18,337 bases of DNA from Desulfuromonas sp. (GTDB lineage: Bacteria > Desulfobacterota > Desulfuromonadia > Desulfuromonadales > SZUA-401): contig PKUI01000031.1 of assembly GCA_002869605.1 (NCBI GenBank), positions 1 to 18,337 on the forward strand. Direction: 5' to 3'. The notes below the pieces were generated by a model. That model worked only from the letters and a program-made list of their open reading frames with translations, was not told the DNA's origin and did not search any database. The position numbers and the translations under genes were made by a program. Below, piece after piece: positions 1 through 7,329 of this stretch; positions within the stretch are counted from its first letter, which is position 1, and every line of letters starts with the position of its first letter.

Positions 1-1140
1 GACACCCCGCTCCTTGAGCTTGGAGATCACCCCCTCGGCACGGTAGTCGTCGGCCATCACGTCGGGACGCAGACCATGCTGCTGCAGCGCCTCGGCGGTC
101 TTGGGGCCGACCACCGCCACCTGCGTGCCGAACAGAGCACGCACGTCGAGGCCAAACGTGGAGAGGCGCTGGAAGAACGCCTCCACGGCGTTGACCGAGG
201 TCAAAATCAGCACGTCGATCTCGGTCAGCTGCTGTAGCGCCGCATCGAGTTCCGCGTAACTCTTTGGCGGAATAATCTCGATCACCGGGCAGGCGATCGG
301 CTCGGCCCCTGCGGCCTGCAACAAGCTGCCAAAGACCCCGGCCTGGGCGGCAGTGCGGGTCACCAGCACGCGCTTGCCGAACAGCGGTCGGTTGTCGAAC
401 CAACGCAGCGATTTGCGCAGGCCGACCACTTCGCCGATAAAGATCAGCGCCGGCGGCTTGAATCCTTCACCGCGCACCTTGCGCACAATGTTGGAGAGGT
501 CACCGACCAGGGTCTCCTGCCGCGGCGTGGTCGCCCAACGCACCACCGCCACCGGAGTCTGCGGATCGCGCCCATGAGCAACCAGCTGCTCGCAGATATT
601 CTCGAGATTGGCCATCCCCATGTAGAAGACCAACGTCCCCATGGAGGTCGAAAGCTTCTCCCAGTCGAGGCGTGAGAGCTTCTTGGCCGGGTCTTCGTGG
701 CCCGTGATAAAGCCGAGGGTAGTGGTGTGGTCACGGTGGGTCATCGGGATGCCGGCGTAGGCCGCGGCCGCCACCGCCGAGGTCACCCCCGGCACGACCT
801 CGAAATCGATGCCCGCCTCAACCAGCTCAAGAGCCTCCTCACCACCACGGCCGAAGACGAACGGGTCGCCCCCCTTGAGGCGCGCCACGACCTTGCCCTG
901 GCGAGCGTGTTCGATGAGCAGCTCGTTGATCTTCTCCTGGGGATGGTGATGCAGCCCCTTGCGCTTGCCGACATAAACCTTTTCGGCGGCGGGAGCTTCC
1001 TCGAGAAACGCCGGATTGGCGAGGTAGTCATAGACCACCACGTCGGCCTGACGCAGGCATTCAAGCCCCTTGAGGGTCATCAGTCCCGGGTCGCCCGGAC
1101 CCGCACCGATCAGATAGACTTTCCCCGGCTTCTGCGCCAT
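1..1140 (-). CDS. cobA-hemD: Uroporphyrinogen-III C-methyltransferase / uroporphyrinogen-III synthase fusion (3' end cut off)
   Basis: Bifunctional tetrapyrrole enzyme. The HemD half closes and inverts hydroxymethylbilane to uroporphyrinogen III. The CobA (SUMT) half methylates it twice with SAM to precorrin-2, the siroheme/cobalamin branch point. The frame is open from the ATG at 1140 to the window edge, giving 380 residues without a stop. Residues 1-240 are SUMT: the glycine-rich loop GAGPGDPG (12-19), [16 protein letters not shown] (87-102) and [17 protein letters not shown] (116-132). From about residue 251 ([13 protein letters not shown]) the HemD domain begins, and it is incomplete here. 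Fusions of this type are usually about 500 residues, so roughly 120 are missing (inference). The start has an AGGA site 7 nt upstream. It is last in the heme operon within the window, separated from hemC by 179 bp holding a palindromic element. Confidence 0.95.
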   Translation of the reverse strand, partial: MAQKPGKVYLIGAGPGDPGLMTLKGLECLRQADVVVYDYLANPAFLEEAPAAEKVYVGKRKGLHHHPQEKINELLIEHARQGKVVARLKGGDPFVFGRGGEEALELVEAGIDFEVVPGVTSAVAAAAYAGIPMTHRDHTTTLGFITGHEDPAKKLSRLDWEKLSTSMGTLVFYMGMANLENICEQLVAHGRDPQTPVAVVRWATTPRQETLVGDLSNIVRKVRGEGFKPPALIFIGEVVGLRKSLRWFDNRPLFGKRVLVTRTAAQAGVFGSLLQAAGAEPIACPVIEIIPPKSYAELDAALQQLTEIDVLILTSVNAVEAFFQRLSTFGLDVRALFGTQVAVVGPKTAEALQQHGLRPDVMADDYRAEGVISKLKERGV

Positions 1141-1166
1141 GGTCCGTTCCTGGTGTTTAAGGTGAG

Positions 1167-1191
1167 ACGGGGCAGGATGAACCTGCCCCGT
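1167..1191. repeat. GC-rich inverted repeat (10-bp stem, 5-nt loop)
   Basis: Perfect inverted repeat with arms 1167-1176 and 1182-1191 around the loop ATGAA. It lies between hemC and cobA-hemD, 27 bp before the cobA-hemD start. On the operon's (minus) strand no T-run follows it, so it is not a good intrinsic terminator. A T8 run lies at 1203-1210, but 11 bases away on the plus strand. It could be an mRNA-stabilising or processing hairpin in the operon transcript (inference). Confidence 0.55.
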
Positions 1192-1219
1192 AATAATGAT
1201 CATTTTTTTTACCACGGGG

Positions 1220-1314
1220 CGATCAAAAGCGTTCAGATGCAAGGCGCCCGCGAGATAAGGAGTGAGGCGTAGCGAAAGCTACGTCGCAGCGTCACAGATG
1301 GTGGCTTTTCATCG
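1220..1314. repeat. Palindromic intergenic element with terminal inverted repeats (possible dispersed repeat)
   Basis: The ends are an 11-bp inverted repeat with one mismatch: CGATCAAAAGC at 1220-1230 and GCTTTTCATCG at 1304-1314. At the centre is a hairpin, CGTAGC (1268-1273), loop GAAA, GCTACG (1278-1283), extended by two further pairs including a G-T. The whole is about 95 bp and fills most of the hemC to cobA-hemD gap. Only one copy is in the window. The architecture resembles short dispersed palindromic repeats that I recall from Geobacter-type genomes; that link is recollection, not checked. Confidence 0.5.
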
Positions 1315-1319
1315 ACCGC

Positions 1320-2282
1320 CTAGACGTCTTCCTTTTCGACGTTGAACGTCTCGCTCTCATACACCTCGTTAAGGATCTTGCCGGCCCCCTGGATCAGCAG
1401 GTCGTCGGCCAGCGAGGTGCCGAGGTGCTCGCACTCATCGACAGACCCGGAAACCGTCTTCTTCAGGCACTTGACGCCGTTGACGTCGGAAACGAAGCCG
1501 GTCAGGGCCAGCTGGTCGCCGCTGACCACGCCGTGGCAGGCGATCGGCACCTGGCACCCCCCCTCGAGCCGCTTGAGGAAGGCGCGCTCGCCGCGCACCG
1601 CCCAGTCGGTCTCGGGGTGGTTGAAGAAATCGATAAGGCTGTTGATCTCTTCGTCGTCGATGCGGCTCTCAAGCCCAAGAGCTCCCTGGCCGATGGCCGG
1701 AATCGAGAGATCGACCGGCAGGTACTCGCTGATCTGGCTCTCGAAGCCAAGGCGCTTCATGCCGGCCGACGCCAGGATGACCGCGTCGAGGTTGTCCTCG
1801 GTCAGCTTGCGGATACGGGTTTCGACGTTGCCACGGATATCGACCATCTGCAGGTCGGGACGGTGATGCAGCAGCTGAGCCTTGCGTCGCAGGGCACTGG
1901 TACCGATACGTGCCCCCTGGGGAAGGTCCTTCCAGCTCGTCACCCCGGGACGCAGGATCACGATATCGCGGCAGTCCTCGCGCTCGGTGATGCAACGCAG
2001 CCCCAACCCCTCGGGGAAGTAGGTCGGCACATCCTTCATCGAGTGCACCGAGATGTCGGTCTCACCGCGCAGCATCGCCTCCTGCAACTCCTTGGTGAAC
2101 AGCCCCTTGCCACCAACCATCGCCAGCGGTACGTCGAGGATCTTGTCCCCTTGCGTCTTGATCTTGGTCAGCGTCACCTCGAGGTCGGGATAGCGTTTTT
2201 CGAGCTCCGACTTGACCCAGTTGGCCTGCCACAGTGCTAGCGCGCTGGCCCGGGTACCGATGCGCAGAATCTTTTTCGCCAT
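1320..2282 (-). CDS. hemC: Porphobilinogen deaminase (hydroxymethylbilane synthase)
   Basis: Cytoplasmic enzyme joining four porphobilinogens into hydroxymethylbilane, the substrate of the HemD domain encoded next. The 320-residue product matches the family length of about 310. Hallmarks are the N-terminal IGTRASALALWQA (8-20), HSMKDVP with catalytic Asp84, the SALRRKAQ substrate-binding arginines (129-136), and EGGCQVPIA, whose Cys243 anchors the dipyrromethane cofactor. The start has a strong AAGGAGAT site about 13 nt upstream of the ATG. It follows hemA by 42 bp and is co-directional with it. The C-terminus ends in an acidic stretch (NVEKEDV). Confidence 0.98.
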   Translation of the reverse strand: MAKKILRIGTRASALALWQANWVKSELEKRYPDLEVTLTKIKTQGDKILDVPLAMVGGKGLFTKELQEAMLRGETDISVHSMKDVPTYFPEGLGLRCITEREDCRDIVILRPGVTSWKDLPQGARIGTSALRRKAQLLHHRPDLQMVDIRGNVETRIRKLTEDNLDAVILASAGMKRLGFESQISEYLPVDLSIPAIGQGALGLESRIDDEEINSLIDFFNHPETDWAVRGERAFLKRLEGGCQVPIACHGVVSGDQLALTGFVSDVNGVKCLKKTVSGSVDECEHLGTSLADDLLIQGAGKILNEVYESETFNVEKEDV

Positions 2283-2324
2283 GTCGACTATCTATCTCCT
2301 TGAAAGAGCGGGAACATGCCCACG

Positions 2325-3629
2325 CTAAAGTTTTTCATCACCCTCTTGGTCCTGATCGCCACCAGGCGCAGGAAGCTCGAACAGGGTCCGTACCGCGTCG
2401 ATGTAGGTATCTCCAGACGGATCGTCCTGGGCGCGCTTGAGGTTGGCAATCGGTGCATGCAACAGCTTGTTGATGATCGCGTTGGTCAGTGCCTCGAGCG
2501 CCTTGCGTTCGCTACCACCAAAGCTGCTGTTCTTACTCAGGGTCTTTTCCAGCTCCTGGCGCCGGATCTCGTCGAACTGCTTGCGCAGGGCGACGATGGT
2601 CGGCACGATATCGAGCTGCGAAAGCCACTTGTCAAACTGTACGATCTCCTCGTCGATGATCGCCTCGGCCTTCTTGGCCTCCTTGTGGCGCTGCTTGAGG
2701 TTGGCCTGCACCACCCCCTGCAGGTCGTCGACGTCGTAAAGATAGACGTTAGCGACATCGTTGATCGCCGGTTCGATATCGCGCGGCACCGCGATGTCGA
2801 TGAAAAACATCGGGCGGTTGCGCCGTTTCTTCAGGGTCTCCTCGACCTGATTGCGGTGCAGGATGTAGTCGGGAGCACCGGTCGAGGCAAGCACGATATC
2901 GGCCTGGTCGAGTTGCTCGGCAAACTGTTCGAAGGGGATAGCGCGCCCCTCGAACTCCGCGGCGAGCTTCTCGGCCCGCTCCAGGGTCCGATTGGTGACC
3001 AGCACCCGCGACACCCCGGAGTTTACGAAGTGGCGCGCCGCCAGTTCGCACATCTCGCCGGCACCGACCAGCAAGACCGTCTTGTCCTCGAGGGTATCGA
3101 AGATCTTGCGCGCCAGTTCGACCGCGGCAAACGACACCGACACCGCGTTGCTGGCAATCTCGGTCTCGTTGCGCACCCGCTTGGCGACCGAAAAAGCCTT
3201 GTGCAACAGGCGGTTGAGGATGATACCGACAGTCTTGAACTCGCTGGCGTAGCCGTAGGCGGTCTTGATCTGACCGAGGATCTGCGGTTCACCGATCACC
3301 ATCGAATCGAGACTCGCCGAGACCCGGTAGATATGGTGAATCGCCTCCTGTCCCTGGTAGGCGTAGAGGTGTTTCTCAAGATCCTCGAGATCGAGCTGGT
3401 GCCAGCTGGCGAAAAACCTGCGCAGCTGCTGCTCGGCGGCTTCCGGGTTGCGCGACACCGCGTAGAACTCCACGCGGTTGCAGGTGGAAACGATCACCCC
3501 TTCGTTGATGTCCGGCAGCTCCAGCAGCGCATGCAGGGGCTTCTCCATGGCGGTGGGGGGGAACGCAACCTTTTCACGGATTTCGACGGGCGCGGTCTTG
3601 TGACTCAGCCCTACGACAACGACATTCAT
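2325..3629 (-). CDS. hemA: Glutamyl-tRNA reductase
   Basis: First committed step of C5-pathway tetrapyrrole synthesis: NADPH reduction of glutamyl-tRNA(Glu) to glutamate-1-semialdehyde. The product has 434 residues, normal for GluTR. The N-terminus ([18 protein letters not shown], 3-20) is typical. The active-site nucleophile is Cys50 in [10 protein letters not shown]. The NADPH-binding motif [15 protein letters not shown] lies at 186-200. The C-terminal dimerisation helices follow, including NKLLHAP. The ribosome site is weak: AGG about 8 nt upstream, with GGAAG further out. It sits 35 bp after the ccsA-like gene and 42 bp before hemC. A long reading frame on the opposite strand is an antisense shadow of this gene. 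Confidence 0.98.
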   Translation of the reverse strand: MNVVVVGLSHKTAPVEIREKVAFPPTAMEKPLHALLELPDINEGVIVSTCNRVEFYAVSRNPEAAEQQLRRFFASWHQLDLEDLEKHLYAYQGQEAIHHIYRVSASLDSMVIGEPQILGQIKTAYGYASEFKTVGIILNRLLHKAFSVAKRVRNETEIASNAVSVSFAAVELARKIFDTLEDKTVLLVGAGEMCELAARHFVNSGVSRVLVTNRTLERAEKLAAEFEGRAIPFEQFAEQLDQADIVLASTGAPDYILHRNQVEETLKKRRNRPMFFIDIAVPRDIEPAINDVANVYLYDVDDLQGVVQANLKQRHKEAKKAEAIIDEEIVQFDKWLSQLDIVPTIVALRKQFDEIRRQELEKTLSKNSSFGGSERKALEALTNAIINKLLHAPIANLKRAQDDPSGDTYIDAVRTLFELPAPGGDQDQEGDEKL

Positions 3630-3664
3630 TGAATCAACCTATTCTTCCGTAACAACGCCGGTTA

Positions 3665-4498
3665 CTAACCGCCAAAGGCCTTGAAGGTATGCTCACCTGC
3701 AAGCATCAGGCTGACGCCGAGGAAGGTGAACAGCACACAACCGAAGCCGATAATGGCGAAGATAGCCGCCCGTCTTCCCCGCCAACCAACCGTAAGCCGT
3801 CCATGCAGCAGTGCCGCATAAACGAACCAGGTGATCAGCGCCCAGGTCTCTTTGGGGTCCCAGCGCCAGTATCCCCCCCAGGCCGAGTTGGCCCAGACCG
3901 CACCGGAAATGATCGCCATGGTCAACAGTGGAAAACCGAACGTCAGGCAGCGGTAATTAATCGCATCGAGCGTCCCGAGAGACGGGAGCCGATAATAAAG
4001 TGCCGAAAATTTCTTACTCTTGAGCATCCGTTCCTGCAGCAGGTACATCACGCCCGCGCCGAACGCCATGGCGAACATGGCATAGCCGAAGAAAGCCAAC
4101 ACCACGTGGATCTGCAGCCACCAGTGCTGCAGCACCGGGTTGAGTCCTTCGCCACCCTTGGGCGCTATGCCGCTGAAAAGCATCAGCGCCAGGGCCAGAG
4201 GGACCAGGAACGCACCGAGTACCGTGCTGCGGTAGCGCAGGTCGAAAAGCAGGAAGACGGCGACAACCGTCCAGGCAAAAAACGACAGCGACTCCTGCAG
4301 ATTGGTCAAAGGCGGGTAGCCGATCTTGAAGTAATGCACCAGCATCGTGGCCAAGTGAACGACAAAGGTGCTGCGCAGCACCAGCAGGGCCATTTGACCA
4401 GCCCGCTCCTTGTGCTTGACGACATCGACCAGGTAAAGCACCGTAGCCACCACATATCCGAGCAATGTCAGTTTGAACAGAAGAAAAATGATGCTCAT
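3665..4498 (-). CDS. ccsA: CcsA/ResC-type cytochrome c assembly protein
   Basis: Integral membrane protein of System II cytochrome c biogenesis, thought to carry heme across the membrane and present it for attachment to apocytochromes. The 277-residue product has about eight hydrophobic segments. The tryptophan-rich WWD-type motif lies at 202-219 (WANSAWGGYWRWDPKETW), and conserved His residues are seen at 131 (QIHVVLAFFGY) and 232 (LLHGR), expected heme ligands in the family. Its ATG overlaps the upstream stop as ATGA (4495-4498), implying translational coupling. In Desulfuromonadales the gene in this position is often labelled HemX or CcsA; the symbol is therefore less certain than the family. 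Location beside hemA suggests coordination of heme supply with cytochrome maturation (inference). Confidence 0.9.
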   Translation of the reverse strand: MSIIFLLFKLTLLGYVVATVLYLVDVVKHKERAGQMALLVLRSTFVVHLATMLVHYFKIGYPPLTNLQESLSFFAWTVVAVFLLFDLRYRSTVLGAFLVPLALALMLFSGIAPKGGEGLNPVLQHWWLQIHVVLAFFGYAMFAMAFGAGVMYLLQERMLKSKKFSALYYRLPSLGTLDAINYRCLTFGFPLLTMAIISGAVWANSAWGGYWRWDPKETWALITWFVYAALLHGRLTVGWRGRRAAIFAIIGFGCVLFTFLGVSLMLAGEHTFKAFGG

Positions 4499-5163
4499 GA
4501 CGATTCCGTGGGAAAGGAAAGCTTAAGTTTGTCTAGGGACAGGTTACTCCCCAGAGTTTCGTTTATCAGACGCTCGATCCCGTCCCGATCATGCTTCGCG
4601 ACCAAGTCTGGTAAGCGCGCGTCCATCAATAGATGCATAACCGCAGGATTATACGTTTTCGCCTCATCGGGTGTCAACCGTCGACGCCTCAACGCCTGCG
4701 CCAGATCAGCGATAAACGCCCAGCTGTCATCAAACTCTCCGGCCAACCGGTCACGCAGTGCCGCAGCCAGGCCGGGATGGGAGCCGCCGCTCGACACGGT
4801 CATCAGCAGTTCACCACGGCGCAGCTGAGCCGGCAGGGAAAAATCCCCCCCCGTGGCATCATCGGCCCGATTGCACAACACGCCACGCTGGCTGGCCGCC
4901 GCCGCAACCTGCCGGTTCACCTCCGGATCATCACTCGCAGCAAAGGCGAGCAACGCGCCTTCGAGGTCATCCGGCACGAAGCGCCGTGCCAAGCGCTCGA
5001 CACCCTCCAGAGCACAGGCCGGTGCCGCATCCCGCGGCTCGACCAGTCGTACCCTGGCGGAGGACGCCAACAGCCCCTGAGCCTTGCGCAGACCGACGCA
5101 TCCGCCACCGACCACCACGCAGAGACGCTCCTTCAAGTTGAGTTGCACAGGATAGGCGCGCAT
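4495..5163 (-). CDS. Precorrin-2 dehydrogenase / sirohydrochlorin ferrochelatase (CysG N-domain, Met8-like)
   Basis: NAD-dependent oxidation of precorrin-2 to sirohydrochlorin, and possibly iron insertion to give siroheme, using the product of the CobA domain in the same operon. It has 222 residues, equivalent to CysG without its methyltransferase half. The N-terminal Rossmann motif is VVVGGGCVGLRKAQGLL (16-32). The catalytic-region Asp corresponds to Asp107 in DATGGDFSLPAQLRRGEL, by eye alignment with the Met8p/CysG signature. SSGGSHPGLAAALR follows. The MRAYPVQLNL start is typical; the GGAG ribosome site is only 3 nt from the ATG, unusually close. It follows the SIS gene by 9 bp and overlaps ccsA by 4 bp. 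Confidence 0.92.
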   Translation of the reverse strand: MRAYPVQLNLKERLCVVVGGGCVGLRKAQGLLASSARVRLVEPRDAAPACALEGVERLARRFVPDDLEGALLAFAASDDPEVNRQVAAAASQRGVLCNRADDATGGDFSLPAQLRRGELLMTVSSGGSHPGLAAALRDRLAGEFDDSWAFIADLAQALRRRRLTPDEAKTYNPAVMHLLMDARLPDLVAKHDRDGIERLINETLGSNLSLDKLKLSFPTESS

Positions 5164-5172
5164 AGACTCCTT

Positions 5173-5748
5173 TTAGATGCCGAAAAGTTCGGCCTCGACC
5201 AGCTGACAGAGCAGGTGGCAGGCGAAGAGCATTGCCTCGTCGCGGCGTGCGCTCGAGTCGGCATCACAGGTAAAAACGGCATCAACCTGCTCTCCCAGCA
5301 ACGGACTCCGGGCCGAGGCCAGCAACGCCGTGCGACAACCGATCTCGCTCGCCGCCTGCAGGCCGGCACTCAGCACATTATCCTGTTCGTCGCCGGCCAG
5401 GGCAAGAACCACGTCGTCCGCCGAAGCGATGGTCCGCAGCTGGCGGGCGAAGAGTTGCTCGATCTGGCCGTCACGGCCCAAAGCAGTGCAAAGAACTGTG
5501 TCGCTGGTCAAGGCCATGGCCGGCAGCGCCGGACGCTCGAGGTCGAGCCGGTAGACAAAGCGATTGGCGGCCAGGGAAGCCAATGCCGCGAGCGGTCCGC
5601 TGCCGATGATGAACAGGCGCTGACCGGCATGAAATTTTTCCACCAGCAGGTGGGCAAAGCTCTCGAGGTCGTCGCCACACTCATCGACCAGCTGGCGACA
5701 GCTTGCAGCCGTGGCCTCGGCCGCCCGTTCGAGCTTGTCTGATGCCAT
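5173..5748 (-). CDS. SIS-domain protein, divergent GmhA/DiaA-like
   Basis: The 191-residue protein has the single-SIS fold pattern of GmhA (phosphoheptose isomerase) and DiaA: an N-terminal helical segment, LFIIGSGPLAALASLA (45-60), LPAMALTSDT (75-84), DDVVLALAGD (111-120), then a C-terminal helix with HLLCQLVEAEL. The GmhA catalytic/metal positions look lost. Aligning by eye, the NGGSA loop becomes SGPLA, the His and Glu of the following helix become Leu59 and Arg63, and the Gln of the RIQE motif becomes Asp170; only the later His (178) remains. I therefore do not call it gmhA. The start at 5748 has AAGGAG 6 nt upstream; an upstream in-frame start to 5868 would span the promoter and is rejected. 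It is the first gene of the heme operon, 9 bp before the precorrin-2 dehydrogenase. Confidence 0.85.
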   Translation of the reverse strand: MASDKLERAAEATAASCRQLVDECGDDLESFAHLLVEKFHAGQRLFIIGSGPLAALASLAANRFVYRLDLERPALPAMALTSDTVLCTALGRDGQIEQLFARQLRTIASADDVVLALAGDEQDNVLSAGLQAASEIGCRTALLASARSPLLGEQVDAVFTCDADSSARRDEAMLFACHLLCQLVEAELFGI

Positions 5749-5787
5749 ATGTCTCTCCTTCACCCTCTGTTTAAATAAGGTAGGCGC

Positions 5788-5816
5788 ATGATAGAAACCA
5801 CCCCTCACGCTGTCAA
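5788..5816 (-). promoter_or_regulatory. Sigma-70 promoter of the heme/siroheme operon
   Basis: On the minus strand TTGACA (5811-5816), a 17-bp spacer and TATCAT (5788-5793) match the vegetative consensus at 11 of 12 positions. The predicted start near 5781 gives a leader of about 30 nt before the SIS gene, which carries AAGGAG 6 nt from its ATG. No other good promoter was seen within the operon. Confidence 0.8.
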
Positions 5817-5847
5817 GTAACGAAGACGCTGTGTCACAAAGTAACCC

Positions 5848-5875
5848 TTGATTTTTTCGACACGTCAACTATCAT
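5848..5875 (+). promoter_or_regulatory. Candidate trxA promoter
   Basis: TTGATT (5848-5853), a 16-bp spacer and TATCAT (5870-5875) lie upstream of trxA, with a predicted start near 5882 and a leader of about 45 nt. It is divergent from the heme operon promoter; the two -35 boxes are 31 bp apart, so one bound regulator could affect both (inference). Confidence 0.6.
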
Positions 5876-5927
5876 TTGTAGTCATTGAGACACCCGTTCG
5901 AGTGATATCACCAAAGGAGATTTTATA

Positions 5928-6257
5928 ATGGCTAGTGACAAAGTTATTGAGCTGTCGGATGACGGCTTCGAAAAAGACGTACTGCAATCGGACCTGCCAG
6001 TGCTGGTTGACTTCTGGGCTTCGTGGTGTGCACCGTGCAAGGCGATCGCACCGACGGTCGATGCCCTCGCCGACCAGTATGACGGCAAGGTCAAAATCGC
6101 CAAGCTGAACGTCGACGAAAACCCGGCCACCCCTGGCCAGTACGGCGTGCGCGGCATCCCGACCCTGATCCTGTTCAAGGATGGCCAGGTGGTCGACCAG
6201 GTGGTCGGCGCGGCGCCCAAGAACCAGCTCGAAGGACTGCTGAACAAGGCACTATAG
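5928..6257 (+). CDS. trxA: Thioredoxin
   Basis: Small cytoplasmic dithiol-disulfide oxidoreductase of 109 residues, the family length. The active site is WCAPC (Cys34, Cys37) rather than the commonest WCGPC, a variant known in other thioredoxins. Asp28 in LVDFWASW and the cis-proline Pro78 in GIPTL are present. A good AAGGAG site lies 10 nt before the ATG, and no signal peptide is seen, so it acts in the cytoplasm. It is a single-gene unit: its own promoter upstream and a strong terminator 25 nt after the stop. It is divergent from the heme operon. Confidence 0.97.
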   Translation: MASDKVIELSDDGFEKDVLQSDLPVLVDFWASWCAPCKAIAPTVDALADQYDGKVKIAKLNVDENPATPGQYGVRGIPTLILFKDGQVVDQVVGAAPKNQLEGLLNKAL

Positions 6258-6281
6258 AGCTGGTTCGCACCATGAGCACCC

Positions 6282-6312
6282 AAAAAGGCCCGGCAGATTG
6301 CCGGGCCTTTTT
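6282..6312. terminator. Intrinsic terminator, probably bidirectional
   Basis: Arms AAAAAGGCCCGGCA (6282-6295) and TGCCGGGCCTTTTT (6299-6312) flank a 3-nt loop. A T-run ends the hairpin on the plus strand, and the matching A-run gives a T-run on the minus strand. It lies between convergent trxA and darP and can serve both. Confidence 0.9.
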
Positions 6313-6361
6313 TATGGTTTTTTTTACAGCGGTGCACAAAACGTATGTTGACTCAAAAACC

Positions 6362-6880
6362 CTACTCCGCGGCCTCCTTCAGCATGCGGAAGATGTCCCG
6401 GTAAGCCTTCTTATCCTTCGAAGCGTGCACCGAACGGATCAACCCGCCTAGCTTGCGCAGGTTAAGGGCTGGAAACCGTTCCTGCACCTCGCTGAGAGCC
6501 TGGTCACCCTGCTGAAAATCGCACAACCGCTCGCGCAGCTCTTCGAGGTCGTGGAACGCGCGGACCTCCCGGTACTGGTCGGCGTGGTACCCTGCCAGCC
6601 AGACCTCGAGCTCGAGCCGTTCATCCTCGTATCGCCGCAACAGCCCGGCAAAATGCTTGAGCTGACGTTTGGCCCCACCCCGCCCCTTGGTGCCACGTGC
6701 AGCCTCGAGTTCACGGCGCAGTTCGGCATCCAGCGGCAGCTTGTCGAGCTGTGCCTCGGGCAGCTCCACCAGCTGGCGCGCGGTCTCCTCGACCGCCTTG
6801 GCCGCCCGCTTGGCTGCGGTGCGTCCACGCCCCTCGCTTTTCTCTTCCTCGTCCTTAAAACGATCGTACTCTTCGTCCAT
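6362..6880 (-). CDS. darP: Ribosome-associated protein DarP (YjgA, DUF615)
   Basis: Small charged cytoplasmic protein of the YjgA/DUF615 family, which in E. coli acts in late 50S subunit maturation. It has 172 residues, the expected size. Family features are the lysine/arginine-rich N-terminal helix (RTAAKRAAKAVEETARQL), LPLDAELRRELEAARGTKGR, the GGAKRQLKHFAGLLRRYE segment, and the C-terminal ALNLRKLGGLIRSVHASKDK. The N-terminus is very acidic ([13 protein letters not shown]). It is last in the dapF operon, and its ATG overlaps the dtd stop by one base (TGATG, 6878-6882). Confidence 0.92.
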   Translation of the reverse strand: MDEEYDRFKDEEEKSEGRGRTAAKRAAKAVEETARQLVELPEAQLDKLPLDAELRRELEAARGTKGRGGAKRQLKHFAGLLRRYEDERLELEVWLAGYHADQYREVRAFHDLEELRERLCDFQQGDQALSEVQERFPALNLRKLGGLIRSVHASKDKKAYRDIFRMLKEAAE

Positions 6881-7329
6881 CAGATCCTCTTGCGGCTATC
6901 GAGCAGGATCGTCACCGGCCCGTCGTTGACCAGATGCACCTGCATATCGGCCTGAAACACCCCGCTGGCGACCTGCAGGCCGCGTTCCTTCAGGGCGGTC
7001 ATATACTGTTGATAGATGTCGTTAGCCTGCTGCGGCGGCGCCGCATCGCTAAAACCCGGACGCCGTCCCTTGCGGCAGTCCGCAAGCAGGGTGAACTGCG
7101 AAACCGCCAGTACGCTGCCACCCACCTGGGCAAGGTCGAGATTCATCTTCCCCGCCTCATCCTCGAAGATGCGCAGACCTGCGGTTTTTTCGACCAGGTA
7201 GGCGAGGTCGGCTTCACTATCGCCCTGCTCAACCCCGAGCAGCACCAACAGCCCCCTCTCGATCCTGCCGACCACGTTACCGGCGACCTCGACGTGCGCC
7301 GCGGAGACACGCTGGATAACCGCACGCAT
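6880..7329 (-). CDS. dtd: D-aminoacyl-tRNA deacylase
   Basis: Proofreading enzyme that hydrolyses D-aminoacyl-tRNAs (and Gly-tRNA(Ala)), keeping D-residues out of proteins. It has 149 residues, the family length. Both signatures are present: SQFTL (77-81) and the Gly-cisPro motif in [11 protein letters not shown] (135-145), plus the canonical [17 protein letters not shown] start. The ATG abuts the nfo stop codon with no gap, and the stop overlaps the darP ATG by one base, so expression is probably coupled. Confidence 0.97.
   Translation of the reverse strand: MRAVIQRVSAAHVEVAGNVVGRIERGLLVLLGVEQGDSEADLAYLVEKTAGLRIFEDEAGKMNLDLAQVGGSVLAVSQFTLLADCRKGRRPGFSDAAPPQQANDIYQQYMTALKERGLQVASGVFQADMQVHLVNDGPVTILLDSRKRI

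Noticed and set aside
2316..3632. 438-codon plus-strand open frame opposite hemA
   Set aside because: Antisense shadow of a clearly conserved gene; composition is His/Arg/Leu-rich with no family motifs.
3689..5742. Long plus-strand frames opposite ccsA, the precorrin-2 dehydrogenase and the SIS gene
   Set aside because: Shadows of conserved minus-strand genes; no ribosome sites or recognisable domains.
5734..5942. The divergent SIS and trxA genes both begin MASDK after AAGGAGA
   Set aside because: DNA differs at most synonymous positions and similarity stops after five residues; most likely coincidence.
6024..6040. WCAPC thioredoxin active site as a novelty
   Set aside because: Ala in place of Gly occurs in many ordinary thioredoxins; all other hallmarks are normal.
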